Shown here one piece after another: positions 1 to 4,937 of a DNA stretch of 9,085 nt; within the stretch, counting starts at the first letter, position 1, and each line of letters begins with the position of its first letter. The notes under the pieces are model-generated. The model was not told the DNA's origin and made no database searches. It worked only from the letters and a program-made list of their open reading frames with translations. The stretch covers positions 1 through 9,085 of the forward strand of contig JAOAFH010000064.1 in assembly GCA_026416355.1 (NCBI GenBank), in the 5' to 3' direction. The DNA is from Clostridiales bacterium (lineage in GTDB: Bacteria > Bacillota > Clostridia > Clostridiales > Caloramatoraceae). The translations under genes were made by a program, and so were the position numbers.

Positions 1-50
1 CCTTTATTTACTATTCCGTTATTATTATTAATTTGATAAAATGTATTAGT

Positions 51-89
51 AAAACTCAACAAAAGGATATTACCTTTTGTTGAGTTTTT
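51..89 (+). terminator. Strong hairpin with T-run, upstream-gene terminator or leader hairpin
   Basis: A perfect 16-bp inverted repeat (arms 51-66 and 73-88, loop ATATTA) ends in five T. This is the form of a Rho-independent terminator, presumably for a gene to the left whose end may lie in bases 1-50. It stops only 22 bases before the ATG at 111, and its last bases come just before the ribosome binding site. It could therefore also be a leader hairpin of the lipoprotein gene if that gene's promoter lies in 1-50, where TAAAAT at 37-42 is a possible -10. Confidence 0.75.
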
Positions 90-97
90 ATAAAGCT

Positions 98-103
98 AGG
101 GGG
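98..103 (+). promoter_or_regulatory. Ribosome binding site of the lipoprotein gene
   Basis: AGGGGG lies 7 bases before the ATG at 111 and fixes that start; the signal peptide begins directly at this Met. Confidence 0.7.
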
Positions 104-110
104 TTTTTAT

Positions 111-1046
111 ATGAAACGGTTAATAATTTTATTTTCTCTTATGTTTATTCTTTCATCCTGTGGATACAATAAAGTAGTTAAAAATGCAAATGTTCCACAA
201 GAAAAGGTTGTTGAGACTATAGAAAAAAATCCTGTAAAACTTGATAAGGGAATTGAATACATCAAAATGCCCATAGATAATCTAGACATGGATATGATAA
301 AAGAATTAAATATTTCAACTGTAATACTAGATATAAATGCAATTAGAATTCCTGATAAGAATTTTAAAACAGATTTTAAAGAATTAAAAAAACTAGAATC
401 TGCTATATCATCTTTGGAAGAAAACAAAATTAATTATATTATTTCATTTACATCCGGTCCTGGACTATCGAAAGATGGAAAGATACAGACATTATATAAA
501 AATAGTACACATAGAGTGTATTTTTCTAAAATGGTTAATGAAATTATAAATAGATACTCTAAAAATAAAGGTTTTAAAGGAATTGAAATAAATTTATTCA
601 GTTTAAATATTTCACCTGAAATATTTAATAATTGTATAAAGGAAATTGCAAATTCTATTAAATCAGATGTTAAAAAACAAATTGTCCTTCATCAATTAAC
701 ATTTGAAAATCAGCTTAATAATATAAATTTAACAAACAATACAGTTTATGTTATAAATATATCCCCATCGTCTCTGACATACCCTGGGTATGGGGTTTTT
801 AATAATAAATCTGTTAAGCTTAATAAAAATATTATTTTATCAATGTTTCAAGATATTAAAAAAAATTATGGAAATAATGTTATAATAAATATCAATGCTC
901 CATTTAATAATGATTATAAAGTTTTTCTTCAAGATATAATTGAAATTCAAAGAATGCTTGAATTTGGTGTTTGCATTAAAATAGAAAACAGTTTGTATTT
1001 ATCTAATAGTGAGATTAAGTCCATTATTAAAAAATATGCAAAGTAA
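111..1046 (+). CDS. Putative secreted lipoprotein, possible TIM-barrel fold, function unknown
   Basis: This 311-residue protein begins with a short lipoprotein signal peptide: basic MKR, a hydrophobic stretch to about residue 14, and the lipobox LSSC with Cys17 as the lipidated residue. It is therefore expected on the outer face of the cytoplasmic membrane. I do not recognise the mature part. It alternates short hydrophobic strands (TVILDIN, NYIISFTSG, FKGIEINLF, IVLHQLTF, VYVINIS, VIININAPF, CIKIENS) with charged helices, which suggests a beta/alpha barrel like those of glycoside hydrolases. The Glu in FKGIEINLF sits where such enzymes often carry an acid, but no family signature is convincing. 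Start: good ribosome binding site and immediate signal peptide. It is transcribed toward uppP, from which it is separated by a structured non-coding element. An antisense open frame inside it is a shadow. Confidence 0.85.
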   Translation: MKRLIILFSLMFILSSCGYNKVVKNANVPQEKVVETIEKNPVKLDKGIEYIKMPIDNLDMDMIKELNISTVILDINAIRIPDKNFKTDFKELKKLESAISSLEENKINYIISFTSGPGLSKDGKIQTLYKNSTHRVYFSKMVNEIINRYSKNKGFKGIEINLFSLNISPEIFNNCIKEIANSIKSDVKKQIVLHQLTFENQLNNINLTNNTVYVINISPSSLTYPGYGVFNNKSVKLNKNIILSMFQDIKKNYGNNVIININAPFNNDYKVFLQDIIEIQRMLEFGVCIKIENSLYLSNSEIKSIIKKYAK

Positions 1047-1155
1047 GAATTTTATTATTAACCAAACATATGAGCCATGAACAATTACGAAGTATTATGA
1101 TATTTTACAAAGGACCTCTAAGATTTTCTTTGTTTAAAAATTCTTACCCTCGCCA

Positions 1156-1172
1156 GCCTCTGTCCTAGAGGC
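1156..1172. repeat. Apical hairpin 1 of the nested element
   Basis: GCCTCT (1156-1161) pairs with AGAGGC (1167-1172) around the loop GTCCT. It is one of two side-by-side hairpins at the tip of the long palindrome, giving a forked apex. Confidence 0.65.
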
Positions 1173-1180
1173 GTCTCGGC

Positions 1181-1200
1181 TCGGCACATCCGTGTGCCGA
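1181..1200. repeat. Apical hairpin 2 of the nested element
   Basis: TCGGCACA (1181-1188) pairs perfectly with TGTGCCGA (1193-1200) around a four-base loop. It is GC-rich and the most stable part of the element; it has no following T-run, so it is not a simple terminator. Confidence 0.7.
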
Positions 1201-1294
1201 ATTACAGAATTTTTAAAGTCGAAAATCCAAGAGGTCCTAATGCTTATATCAATATACTTTTTTAATTAATTCATGGCTCAAAAATATTTGTAGA

Positions 1295-2077
1295 TCATAA
1301 AAGCATTAACACTAGTATCCCTAATATAATTCTATAGTATGCAAAAGGTGCAAGCTTTCTCTTTTTTATATAGCTCATAAATGCAGCAATTACAACAAGT
1401 GCAACTACAAATGATACAAAAGTTCCAACAAATATTATAAGCCATTCATAAGGAGTAAATCCAAATCCAGCCTTAATAAGTTTTAAAACTGAAGCTCCGA
1501 TTATTGTTGGAAGAGCTAAAAAGAATGAAAACTCTGCTGAAGCTTCTCTAGATAGTCCCATAAATAGTCCACCTATGATTGTAGATGCAGATCTTGACAT
1601 ACCTGGCCAAAGAGCTAGACATTGAAATACTCCAACTGCAAATGAGTCTTTATATGACATATTATCAACATCACTTACTCTTACTCTCTTTAATCTTGCT
1701 TCTGCAAATAATAAAAGAATTGCTCCGAATATTAATGCATATGCAACTGTTCTAGGATTAAAGAAATGCTCCTCAATATAATCATCAAATAAAACTCCTA
1801 ATATAGCAGCAGGTAAAAATCCAACTGCAACCTTGTACCATAGATTGAATACCTTCTTTGTTTGTCTTTTATCCTGTAATTTTGGGAAAATCTTGTCCTT
1901 ATAATAGAACATAACCGCAAGTATTGCACCCATCTGAATAACTACTGCAAAAATATTAGCAAACTCACCTGTAAAACTTATGTATTTGTTTGCCAAAATA
2001 AGATGTCCTGTTGATGAAACAGGTAAAAATTCAGTTAGACCTTCAATAATTCCAAGTATAATTGCCTTTAAAATCAA
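1295..2077 (-). CDS. uppP: Undecaprenyl-diphosphatase UppP (BacA family)
   Basis: This integral membrane enzyme dephosphorylates undecaprenyl pyrophosphate to the monophosphate, recycling the lipid carrier of peptidoglycan and other wall polymers; extra copies of such enzymes raise bacitracin tolerance. At 260 residues it has the usual family length. Both family signatures are intact: EGLTEFLPVSSTGHL at residues 12-26 (E12, E16, S21, S22, H25) and PGMSRSASTIIGG at 158-170 (R162), the conserved residues of the active site. The rest is a series of hydrophobic helices. The start is TTG at 2075-2077, chosen because the family N-terminus is complete from there and a strong site, AGGGGAG (complement of 2085-2091), lies 7 bases upstream. 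The gene appears to be monocistronic, and its end adjoins the nested-palindrome element. Confidence 0.96.
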   Translation of the reverse strand: MILKAIILGIIEGLTEFLPVSSTGHLILANKYISFTGEFANIFAVVIQMGAILAVMFYYKDKIFPKLQDKRQTKKVFNLWYKVAVGFLPAAILGVLFDDYIEEHFFNPRTVAYALIFGAILLLFAEARLKRVRVSDVDNMSYKDSFAVGVFQCLALWPGMSRSASTIIGGLFMGLSREASAEFSFFLALPTIIGASVLKLIKAGFGFTPYEWLIIFVGTFVSFVVALVVIAAFMSYIKKRKLAPFAYYRIILGILVLMLL

Positions 2078-2113
2078 TTTAACACTCCCCTTTCCACCTT
2101 AATAGGATACAAT

Positions 2114-2142
2114 ATTATACAACTTATATCAACAATACTAAG
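2114..2142 (-). promoter_or_regulatory. Candidate sigma-A promoter of uppP
   Basis: On the minus strand a perfect TATAAT -10 (complement of 2114-2119) lies 37 bases before the TTG start. A weak -35, CTTAGT (complement of 2137-2142), is 17 bases further up. The -10 is convincing; the -35 is not. Confidence 0.45.
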
Positions 2143-2202
2143 CATATATTAAAAAAAACTTAAAAGTTTTTTGTTGTCACTTTATAGTTTTTTTTGTAAT
2201 CG

Positions 2203-2211
2203 TTCGACAAA
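2203..2211 (-). promoter_or_regulatory. Candidate Spo0A box between uppP and the histidine kinase gene
   Basis: The complement of 2203-2211 reads TTTGTCGAA, an exact match to the core 0A-box consensus bound by phosphorylated Spo0A in Bacillus and Clostridium. It lies 54 bases before the ATG of the histidine kinase and just upstream of that gene's candidate promoter. It could also affect uppP, whose start is about 125 bases away. A single 9-base match can occur by chance, but this sequence contains CG in an AT-rich spacer. Confidence 0.5.
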
Positions 2212-2241
2212 TTGTAGAAATCTTTTTTTCATTGTGATAAA
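2212..2241 (+). promoter_or_regulatory. Candidate promoter of the histidine kinase gene
   Basis: TTGTAG (2212-2217), then 18 bases, then GATAAA (2236-2241), overlapping TAAAAT at 2238-2243. The distance to the ATG at 2266 is suitable. Both hexamers are imperfect. Confidence 0.35.
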
Positions 2242-2253
2242 ATCATTTCTTGC

Positions 2254-2260
2254 GGGAGGG
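2254..2260 (+). promoter_or_regulatory. Ribosome binding site of the histidine kinase gene
   Basis: The run GGGAGGGG around 2254-2261 precedes the ATG at 2266 by about 5 bases and supports that start over any later Met. Confidence 0.7.
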
Positions 2261-2265
2261 GTAAT

Positions 2266-3783
2266 ATGGTTAATAAGAGGTTTGCAGTTATTAATTTCTT
2301 TGTATATACAACACTAGTTATAATTTTCACTATTCTACACATTACTGGTTATAATTTGTTAATGGATAGCAACTTATTCGATTTTTTTCACCTAGCTATT
2401 GAAACTACTTTGTCAATGGCAGCTAGTAGCATTTTTTTAATTGTACTTTATTCTTTTCCATATGAGAAAAAACAAAAGTACATTATTTCAGGTTCTATTT
2501 TTTTCTCAATTGCAATAGTTAATATACTACATATTTATTTTGCTCTAAAACCAAATCAATGGGCAGCAAGTTTAACACTAGCTAATTTAACATATTTGAT
2601 GGTTAGTTTTGCAATAATTTTTTATAATTTAATTCCTGAACATAAAATTGCAACGGATAAAAAGCATTTTTTCTATGTTCCAACTTTCTTTATTATATTA
2701 TCTTATTTAATATATTTATTAATAAACCATCACGGAGAAGCTATATTCATACAAGGTGTTGGTATTACTCCCTACTTTGGAGTTTTTGAATCAATTATAT
2801 TGGCTCTTTATTTTTATGCCCTTTTTATTTCTTTTCAAAAGTATTTTGAAAATAGAACTGACCAAACTGTAAATACAATTAACTGTTTGATGTTTGCTAT
2901 TTTATCAAAGTATGTTGTAATTTTTCATAAATATCCAAATGACTTATTTGTTGTATCAGGTCATGCTTTTAAAGGGATTGCATTTTTATTTTTTGTAAAA
3001 GGTTTTGTTATGACAAATGTACAAAGTCCATACAAAAAACTAAAAGAAGCCAACGATATTAAAACTGATTTTTTAGTAAATATGTCACATGAAATACGAA
3101 CTCCAATAAACATTATATTAAATGCATCAAGATTAATTGCATCAAATCCCGCAAAATATATGGGGTTTATATCATCAATTGAGAATAATGCCCATAGATT
3201 AAATAGATTATCTGAAAACCTAGTTATATTTAATCATATAGAAAACGGTACACTTGAAAATAGGTTGTCAAATGAAGATATAGTTTTTTTAATTGATAAT
3301 ATTATAGAATCTGCTGAGGATGTACTTGATAAAAAATCATTAGATTTAAGATTTGATTTTATAGGTAAAAGGCATTTTATAGTTGATAAAGAAAAGTTTG
3401 AACAAATAGTTCTTAATATATTATCAAATTCCATTAAGTATTCAAACTATGGAGGTAATATTATAATAAAACTTGAAATAAACGAAAACTTAAAACTATC
3501 AGTATTCAATGATGGTCCTCCAATTGCTGAAGAACACAAGGATAAATTATTTAATAAATTTTATAAAGTAAAGCATCCTGGTCTTGAAACAACAGAAGGA
3601 TTAGGAATAGGATTATATATTGCAAAAACATTTGCTAATATGTTAAATGGTGATATAAACATTATAAACTCAGATGAGCTAACAGGATATGAACTTGAAA
3701 TAAAAGCAATTAAAAATCCTAAAATATCACCTAGATCAAAAAATGTTGAGACATATGCTAGCTATTTTTCAGATATAATATAA
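2266..3783 (+). CDS. Orphan sensor histidine kinase with MASE3-like membrane sensor
   Basis: This 505-residue membrane sensor kinase has an N-terminal half (about 1-250) made of seven or eight hydrophobic helices. FHLAIETTLSM (41-51) and SGHAFKGIAFLFFVKGF (231-247) resemble the MASE3 integral membrane sensor; its ligand is unknown. The kinase core is complete: H box NMSHEIRTP with phospho-acceptor His275, N box EQIVLNILSNSIKYS (379-393), G1 box NDGPPI (415-420), F box LFNKFYKV (428-435) and G2 box GLGIGL (445-450). There is no PAS or HAMP domain between sensor and core. No response regulator gene is adjacent, so it is an orphan kinase. In clostridia several orphan kinases phosphorylate Spo0A directly, and the 0A-like box upstream fits such a role, but the target is inference. 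The 22 or so residues after the catalytic domain are unremarkable. Confidence 0.93.
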   Translation: MVNKRFAVINFFVYTTLVIIFTILHITGYNLLMDSNLFDFFHLAIETTLSMAASSIFLIVLYSFPYEKKQKYIISGSIFFSIAIVNILHIYFALKPNQWAASLTLANLTYLMVSFAIIFYNLIPEHKIATDKKHFFYVPTFFIILSYLIYLLINHHGEAIFIQGVGITPYFGVFESIILALYFYALFISFQKYFENRTDQTVNTINCLMFAILSKYVVIFHKYPNDLFVVSGHAFKGIAFLFFVKGFVMTNVQSPYKKLKEANDIKTDFLVNMSHEIRTPINIILNASRLIASNPAKYMGFISSIENNAHRLNRLSENLVIFNHIENGTLENRLSNEDIVFLIDNIIESAEDVLDKKSLDLRFDFIGKRHFIVDKEKFEQIVLNILSNSIKYSNYGGNIIIKLEINENLKLSVFNDGPPIAEEHKDKLFNKFYKVKHPGLETTEGLGIGLYIAKTFANMLNGDINIINSDELTGYELEIKAIKNPKISPRSKNVETYASYFSDII

Positions 3784-3804
3784 GGTGGCAAATTAGCCAC
3801 CTTA
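3781..3804. terminator. Bidirectional hairpin containing both convergent stop codons
   Basis: TAAGGTGGC (3781-3789) and GCCACCTTA (3796-3804) form a perfect 9-bp stem with a six-base loop. The stop codon TAA of the kinase gene (3781-3783) is the first arm's base, and the TAA stop of the ferredoxin gene (complement of 3802-3804) is the other arm's base. The flanking T-runs are weak on both strands, so termination efficiency is uncertain. Confidence 0.7.
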
Positions 3805-3990
3805 TTGTACTTTTATGGCATTAACTGGGCAATCTGATTCTGCCTCTCTTGCATCATTATGTGAGCCTGCAGGTACATCTGATACTATAACATGTGCTTT
3901 TCCGTCATCTCCCATTTCAAACACATCTGGTGCAATAGATGGACATAATCCACAACCTATACATACATCCTTATCAACAACAGCCTTCAT
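3802..3990 (-). CDS. Single-cluster [4Fe-4S] ferredoxin
   Basis: This small acidic electron carrier has 62 residues. It carries CIGCGLCP at 10-17 and CPVNA at 54-58, so exactly four cysteines (C10, C13, C16, C54) are present, enough for one [4Fe-4S] cluster. The second cluster motif of the classic 2[4Fe-4S] clostridial ferredoxins is absent; length and spacing match the monocluster type known from Thermotoga and related Firmicutes. The cysteine pair that forms a disulfide in some relatives is missing (Ala20 and Ser43 at about those positions). AAGGAGG (complement of 3999-4005) 8 bases upstream makes the start firm and suggests high expression. It stands alone, convergent with the kinase gene, so its redox partner cannot be told from context. 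Confidence 0.95.
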   Translation of the reverse strand: MKAVVDKDVCIGCGLCPSIAPDVFEMGDDGKAHVIVSDVPAGSHNDAREAESDCPVNAIKVQ

Positions 3991-3998
3991 AAAGAAAA

Positions 3999-4005
3999 CC
4001 TCCTT
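3999..4005 (-). promoter_or_regulatory. Strong ribosome binding site of the ferredoxin gene
   Basis: The complement reads AAGGAGG, an ideal Shine-Dalgarno sequence 8 bases before the ATG at 3990. Confidence 0.8.
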
Positions 4006-4038
4006 TTAGACATTTATATTTATATAATCCCCTATTGA

Positions 4039-4067
4039 TTTACTTTTTACTCATTTTGTTCTAAAAT
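4039..4067 (+). promoter_or_regulatory. Candidate promoter of the 121-aa/MNT gene pair
   Basis: TTTACT (4039-4044), a 17-base spacer and TAAAAT (4062-4067) fit a sigma-A promoter about 30 bases before the ATG at 4098. Spacing is optimal and the -10 differs from consensus at one base. Confidence 0.5.
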
Positions 4068-4097
4068 ATAGATAAATATTTAAGTAGGGAGGATACA

Positions 4098-4463
4098 ATG
4101 AGCAAATTATCTTCACATGAAAAATTTTTTATAGGAAGAATACTATATGGATTAGATTCTTTAGGATGCGAATATGAACAATCAGATGTTGAACTTTTAC
4201 TAAGTCAAAGACTTGAGATAGAAGATGAATTTAAAAATAAAATTAACAATGCCTTAGTTTTTTCATACTGTGATGATGTAGAAAAGTTTAAAAAAAGAAT
4301 AGTAACGGTAGATCCTGAGTCTCTTTGGCAGGAGTCTTATAAAAAGCTCTATAAGGGACGTGAAACTGTTTTACGTGATTTAGTTACTACTTGGCACCAA
4401 TCATATTTCATAGAAAATAATGAGAGTTTTATGAGTATGTTAATAAAGTTTTTTAAAAGATAA
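4098..4463 (+). CDS. Uncharacterised 121-aa protein upstream of an MNT nucleotidyltransferase
   Basis: I do not recognise this protein. It has no signal peptide or membrane segment, is rich in charged and aromatic residues and looks mostly helical, so it should be cytoplasmic. Residues 93-100 read RDLVTTWH, followed by QSYF. This fits the loose R-x(4-6)-H pattern of HEPN ribonucleases, and its place near the C-terminus is where HepT-type toxins carry theirs. However, the residue after Arg and the surroundings are not typical, and I see no other HEPN signature. The start is supported by AGGGAGG (4086-4092) 5 bases upstream and a promoter-like sequence before it. It ends 22 bases before the MNT gene and is probably co-transcribed with it. 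Partner or toxin of the MNT protein is a hypothesis only. Confidence 0.8.
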   Translation: MSKLSSHEKFFIGRILYGLDSLGCEYEQSDVELLLSQRLEIEDEFKNKINNALVFSYCDDVEKFKKRIVTVDPESLWQESYKKLYKGRETVLRDLVTTWHQSYFIENNESFMSMLIKFFKR

Positions 4464-4485
4464 ATTTTTTGTTTAGGGTGTTAGT

Positions 4486-4881
4486 ATGAATAATGTTAAT
4501 GATACCATAGAAACTATAATAAAAGAATTTCTAATAGAAAAAGTTAATCCATATTTTATTATTATCTTTGGTTCTTATGCTAAGGAGATTTTAAGAGCTG
4601 ATAGTGATATAGATATTGCTTTTCTATCAGAAAATAGTTTTGATAGCTATGATTTATTTATGATATCTCAGGAACTTGCGTCTATTATTAAAAAAGATGT
4701 AGATTTAATTGATTTAAACAATGCATCTACCGTATTTCGTGCACAAATAATTGGTACTGGTAAGTTAATCTATTCAATTGATGAAAATAAAAGAATGTAT
4801 TTCTTTATGAAATCATTTAAAGAATATGCCAAACTTAATGAAGAACGTAAAGTGATTATTGATAAATATCTTGCAAAATAA
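4486..4881 (+). CDS. MNT-domain minimal nucleotidyltransferase (MntA-like)
   Basis: This 131-residue protein belongs to the DNA polymerase beta-like minimal nucleotidyltransferases. The family motif GS-x10-D-x-D is complete: G29 S30 and D41-I42-D43 within GSYAKEILRADSDIDIAF. A third acidic region is at KKDVDLIDL (69-77). The C-terminal part, RMYFFMKSFKEYAKLNEERKVIIDKYL, matches the tail of MntA antitoxins in layout, so the protein looks full length and catalytically competent. In HEPN-MNT toxin-antitoxin systems MntA silences the HEPN ribonuclease by AMPylation. Here no clear HEPN gene adjoins it: downstream is a terminator and a convergent operon, and upstream is the unrecognised 121-residue gene. 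Residue 34 is Glu where many relatives have Gly. The ribosome binding site before the ATG (TTAGGGTG) is weak, which suggests translation linked to the upstream gene. Confidence 0.9.
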   Translation: MNNVNDTIETIIKEFLIEKVNPYFIIIFGSYAKEILRADSDIDIAFLSENSFDSYDLFMISQELASIIKKDVDLIDLNNASTVFRAQIIGTGKLIYSIDENKRMYFFMKSFKEYAKLNEERKVIIDKYLAK

Positions 4882-4921
4882 GTAAACATTAGATGCTAGG
4901 CACCTAATGTTTACTTATTTT
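4875..4921. terminator. Long bidirectional terminator between MNT gene and ABC operon
   Basis: An 18-bp perfect inverted repeat (4875-4892 and 4904-4921) with an 11-base loop contains the MNT stop codon at 4879-4881. The outer pairs are A on the left and T on the right, giving a T-run after the stem in either direction. It should end both the plus-strand MNT transcript and the minus-strand ABC transporter transcript, whose last stop codon is at 4938. Confidence 0.85.
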
Positions 4922-4937
4922 ATAACTGACACATATT

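Larger units (their letters stand above)
1071..1280. repeat. Nested inverted-repeat element with GC-rich core (MITE-like or structured RNA)
   Basis: About 210 bp between two convergent genes fold as one long interrupted palindrome. Arms from outside in: TGAGCCATGAA 1071-1081 with 1270-1280 (11 bp, perfect); 1091-1103 with 1246-1258 (11 of 13 pairs); 1111-1119 with 1230-1238 (9 bp); 1122-1128 with 1221-1227 (7 bp); 1133-1144 with 1206-1217 (12 bp, perfect). The apex 1145-1205 holds two separate hairpins, 1156-1172 (6-bp stem) and 1181-1200 (8-bp stem, TCGGCACA). The core 1147-1200 is about two thirds G+C, while the rest of the window is strongly AT-rich, so it looks acquired. It has no ORF. 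It starts 24 bases after the lipoprotein stop and ends 14 bases before the uppP stop. No clear target-site duplication is visible. It may also separate the convergent transcripts. Confidence 0.75.

Noticed and set aside
1..50. C-terminal end of an upstream coding region
   Set aside because: All three plus-strand frames reach a stop within about 82 bases and none shows recognisable protein sequence, so no gene can be assigned.
107..427. Open frame on the minus strand opposite the lipoprotein gene
   Set aside because: It is fully antisense to a gene with a good ribosome binding site and signal peptide, and its product is a low-complexity Ser/Ile/Phe-rich sequence typical of a shadow frame.
1147..1200. 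Possible tRNA or tRNA-like RNA in the GC-rich core
   Set aside because: The two hairpins do not make a cloverleaf: there is no T-loop (TTCGA type), no anticodon arm of the right size and no acceptor stem.
1215..1225. Second possible Spo0A box (AGTCGAAAA) within the nested palindrome
   Set aside because: It differs from the core at a conserved T, lies far from any promoter and is part of a pairing arm of the element.
2153..2172. AT-only inverted repeat resembling a terminator (AAAAAACT/AGTTTTTT)
   Set aside because: It lies between two divergent genes where no transcript needs to end, and the stem is nearly all A-T; it is probably a by-product of AT-rich spacer sequence.
3815..4009. Open frame on the plus strand opposite the ferredoxin gene
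   Set aside because: The ferredoxin on the other strand has intact cluster motifs and an ideal ribosome binding site; this frame has neither.
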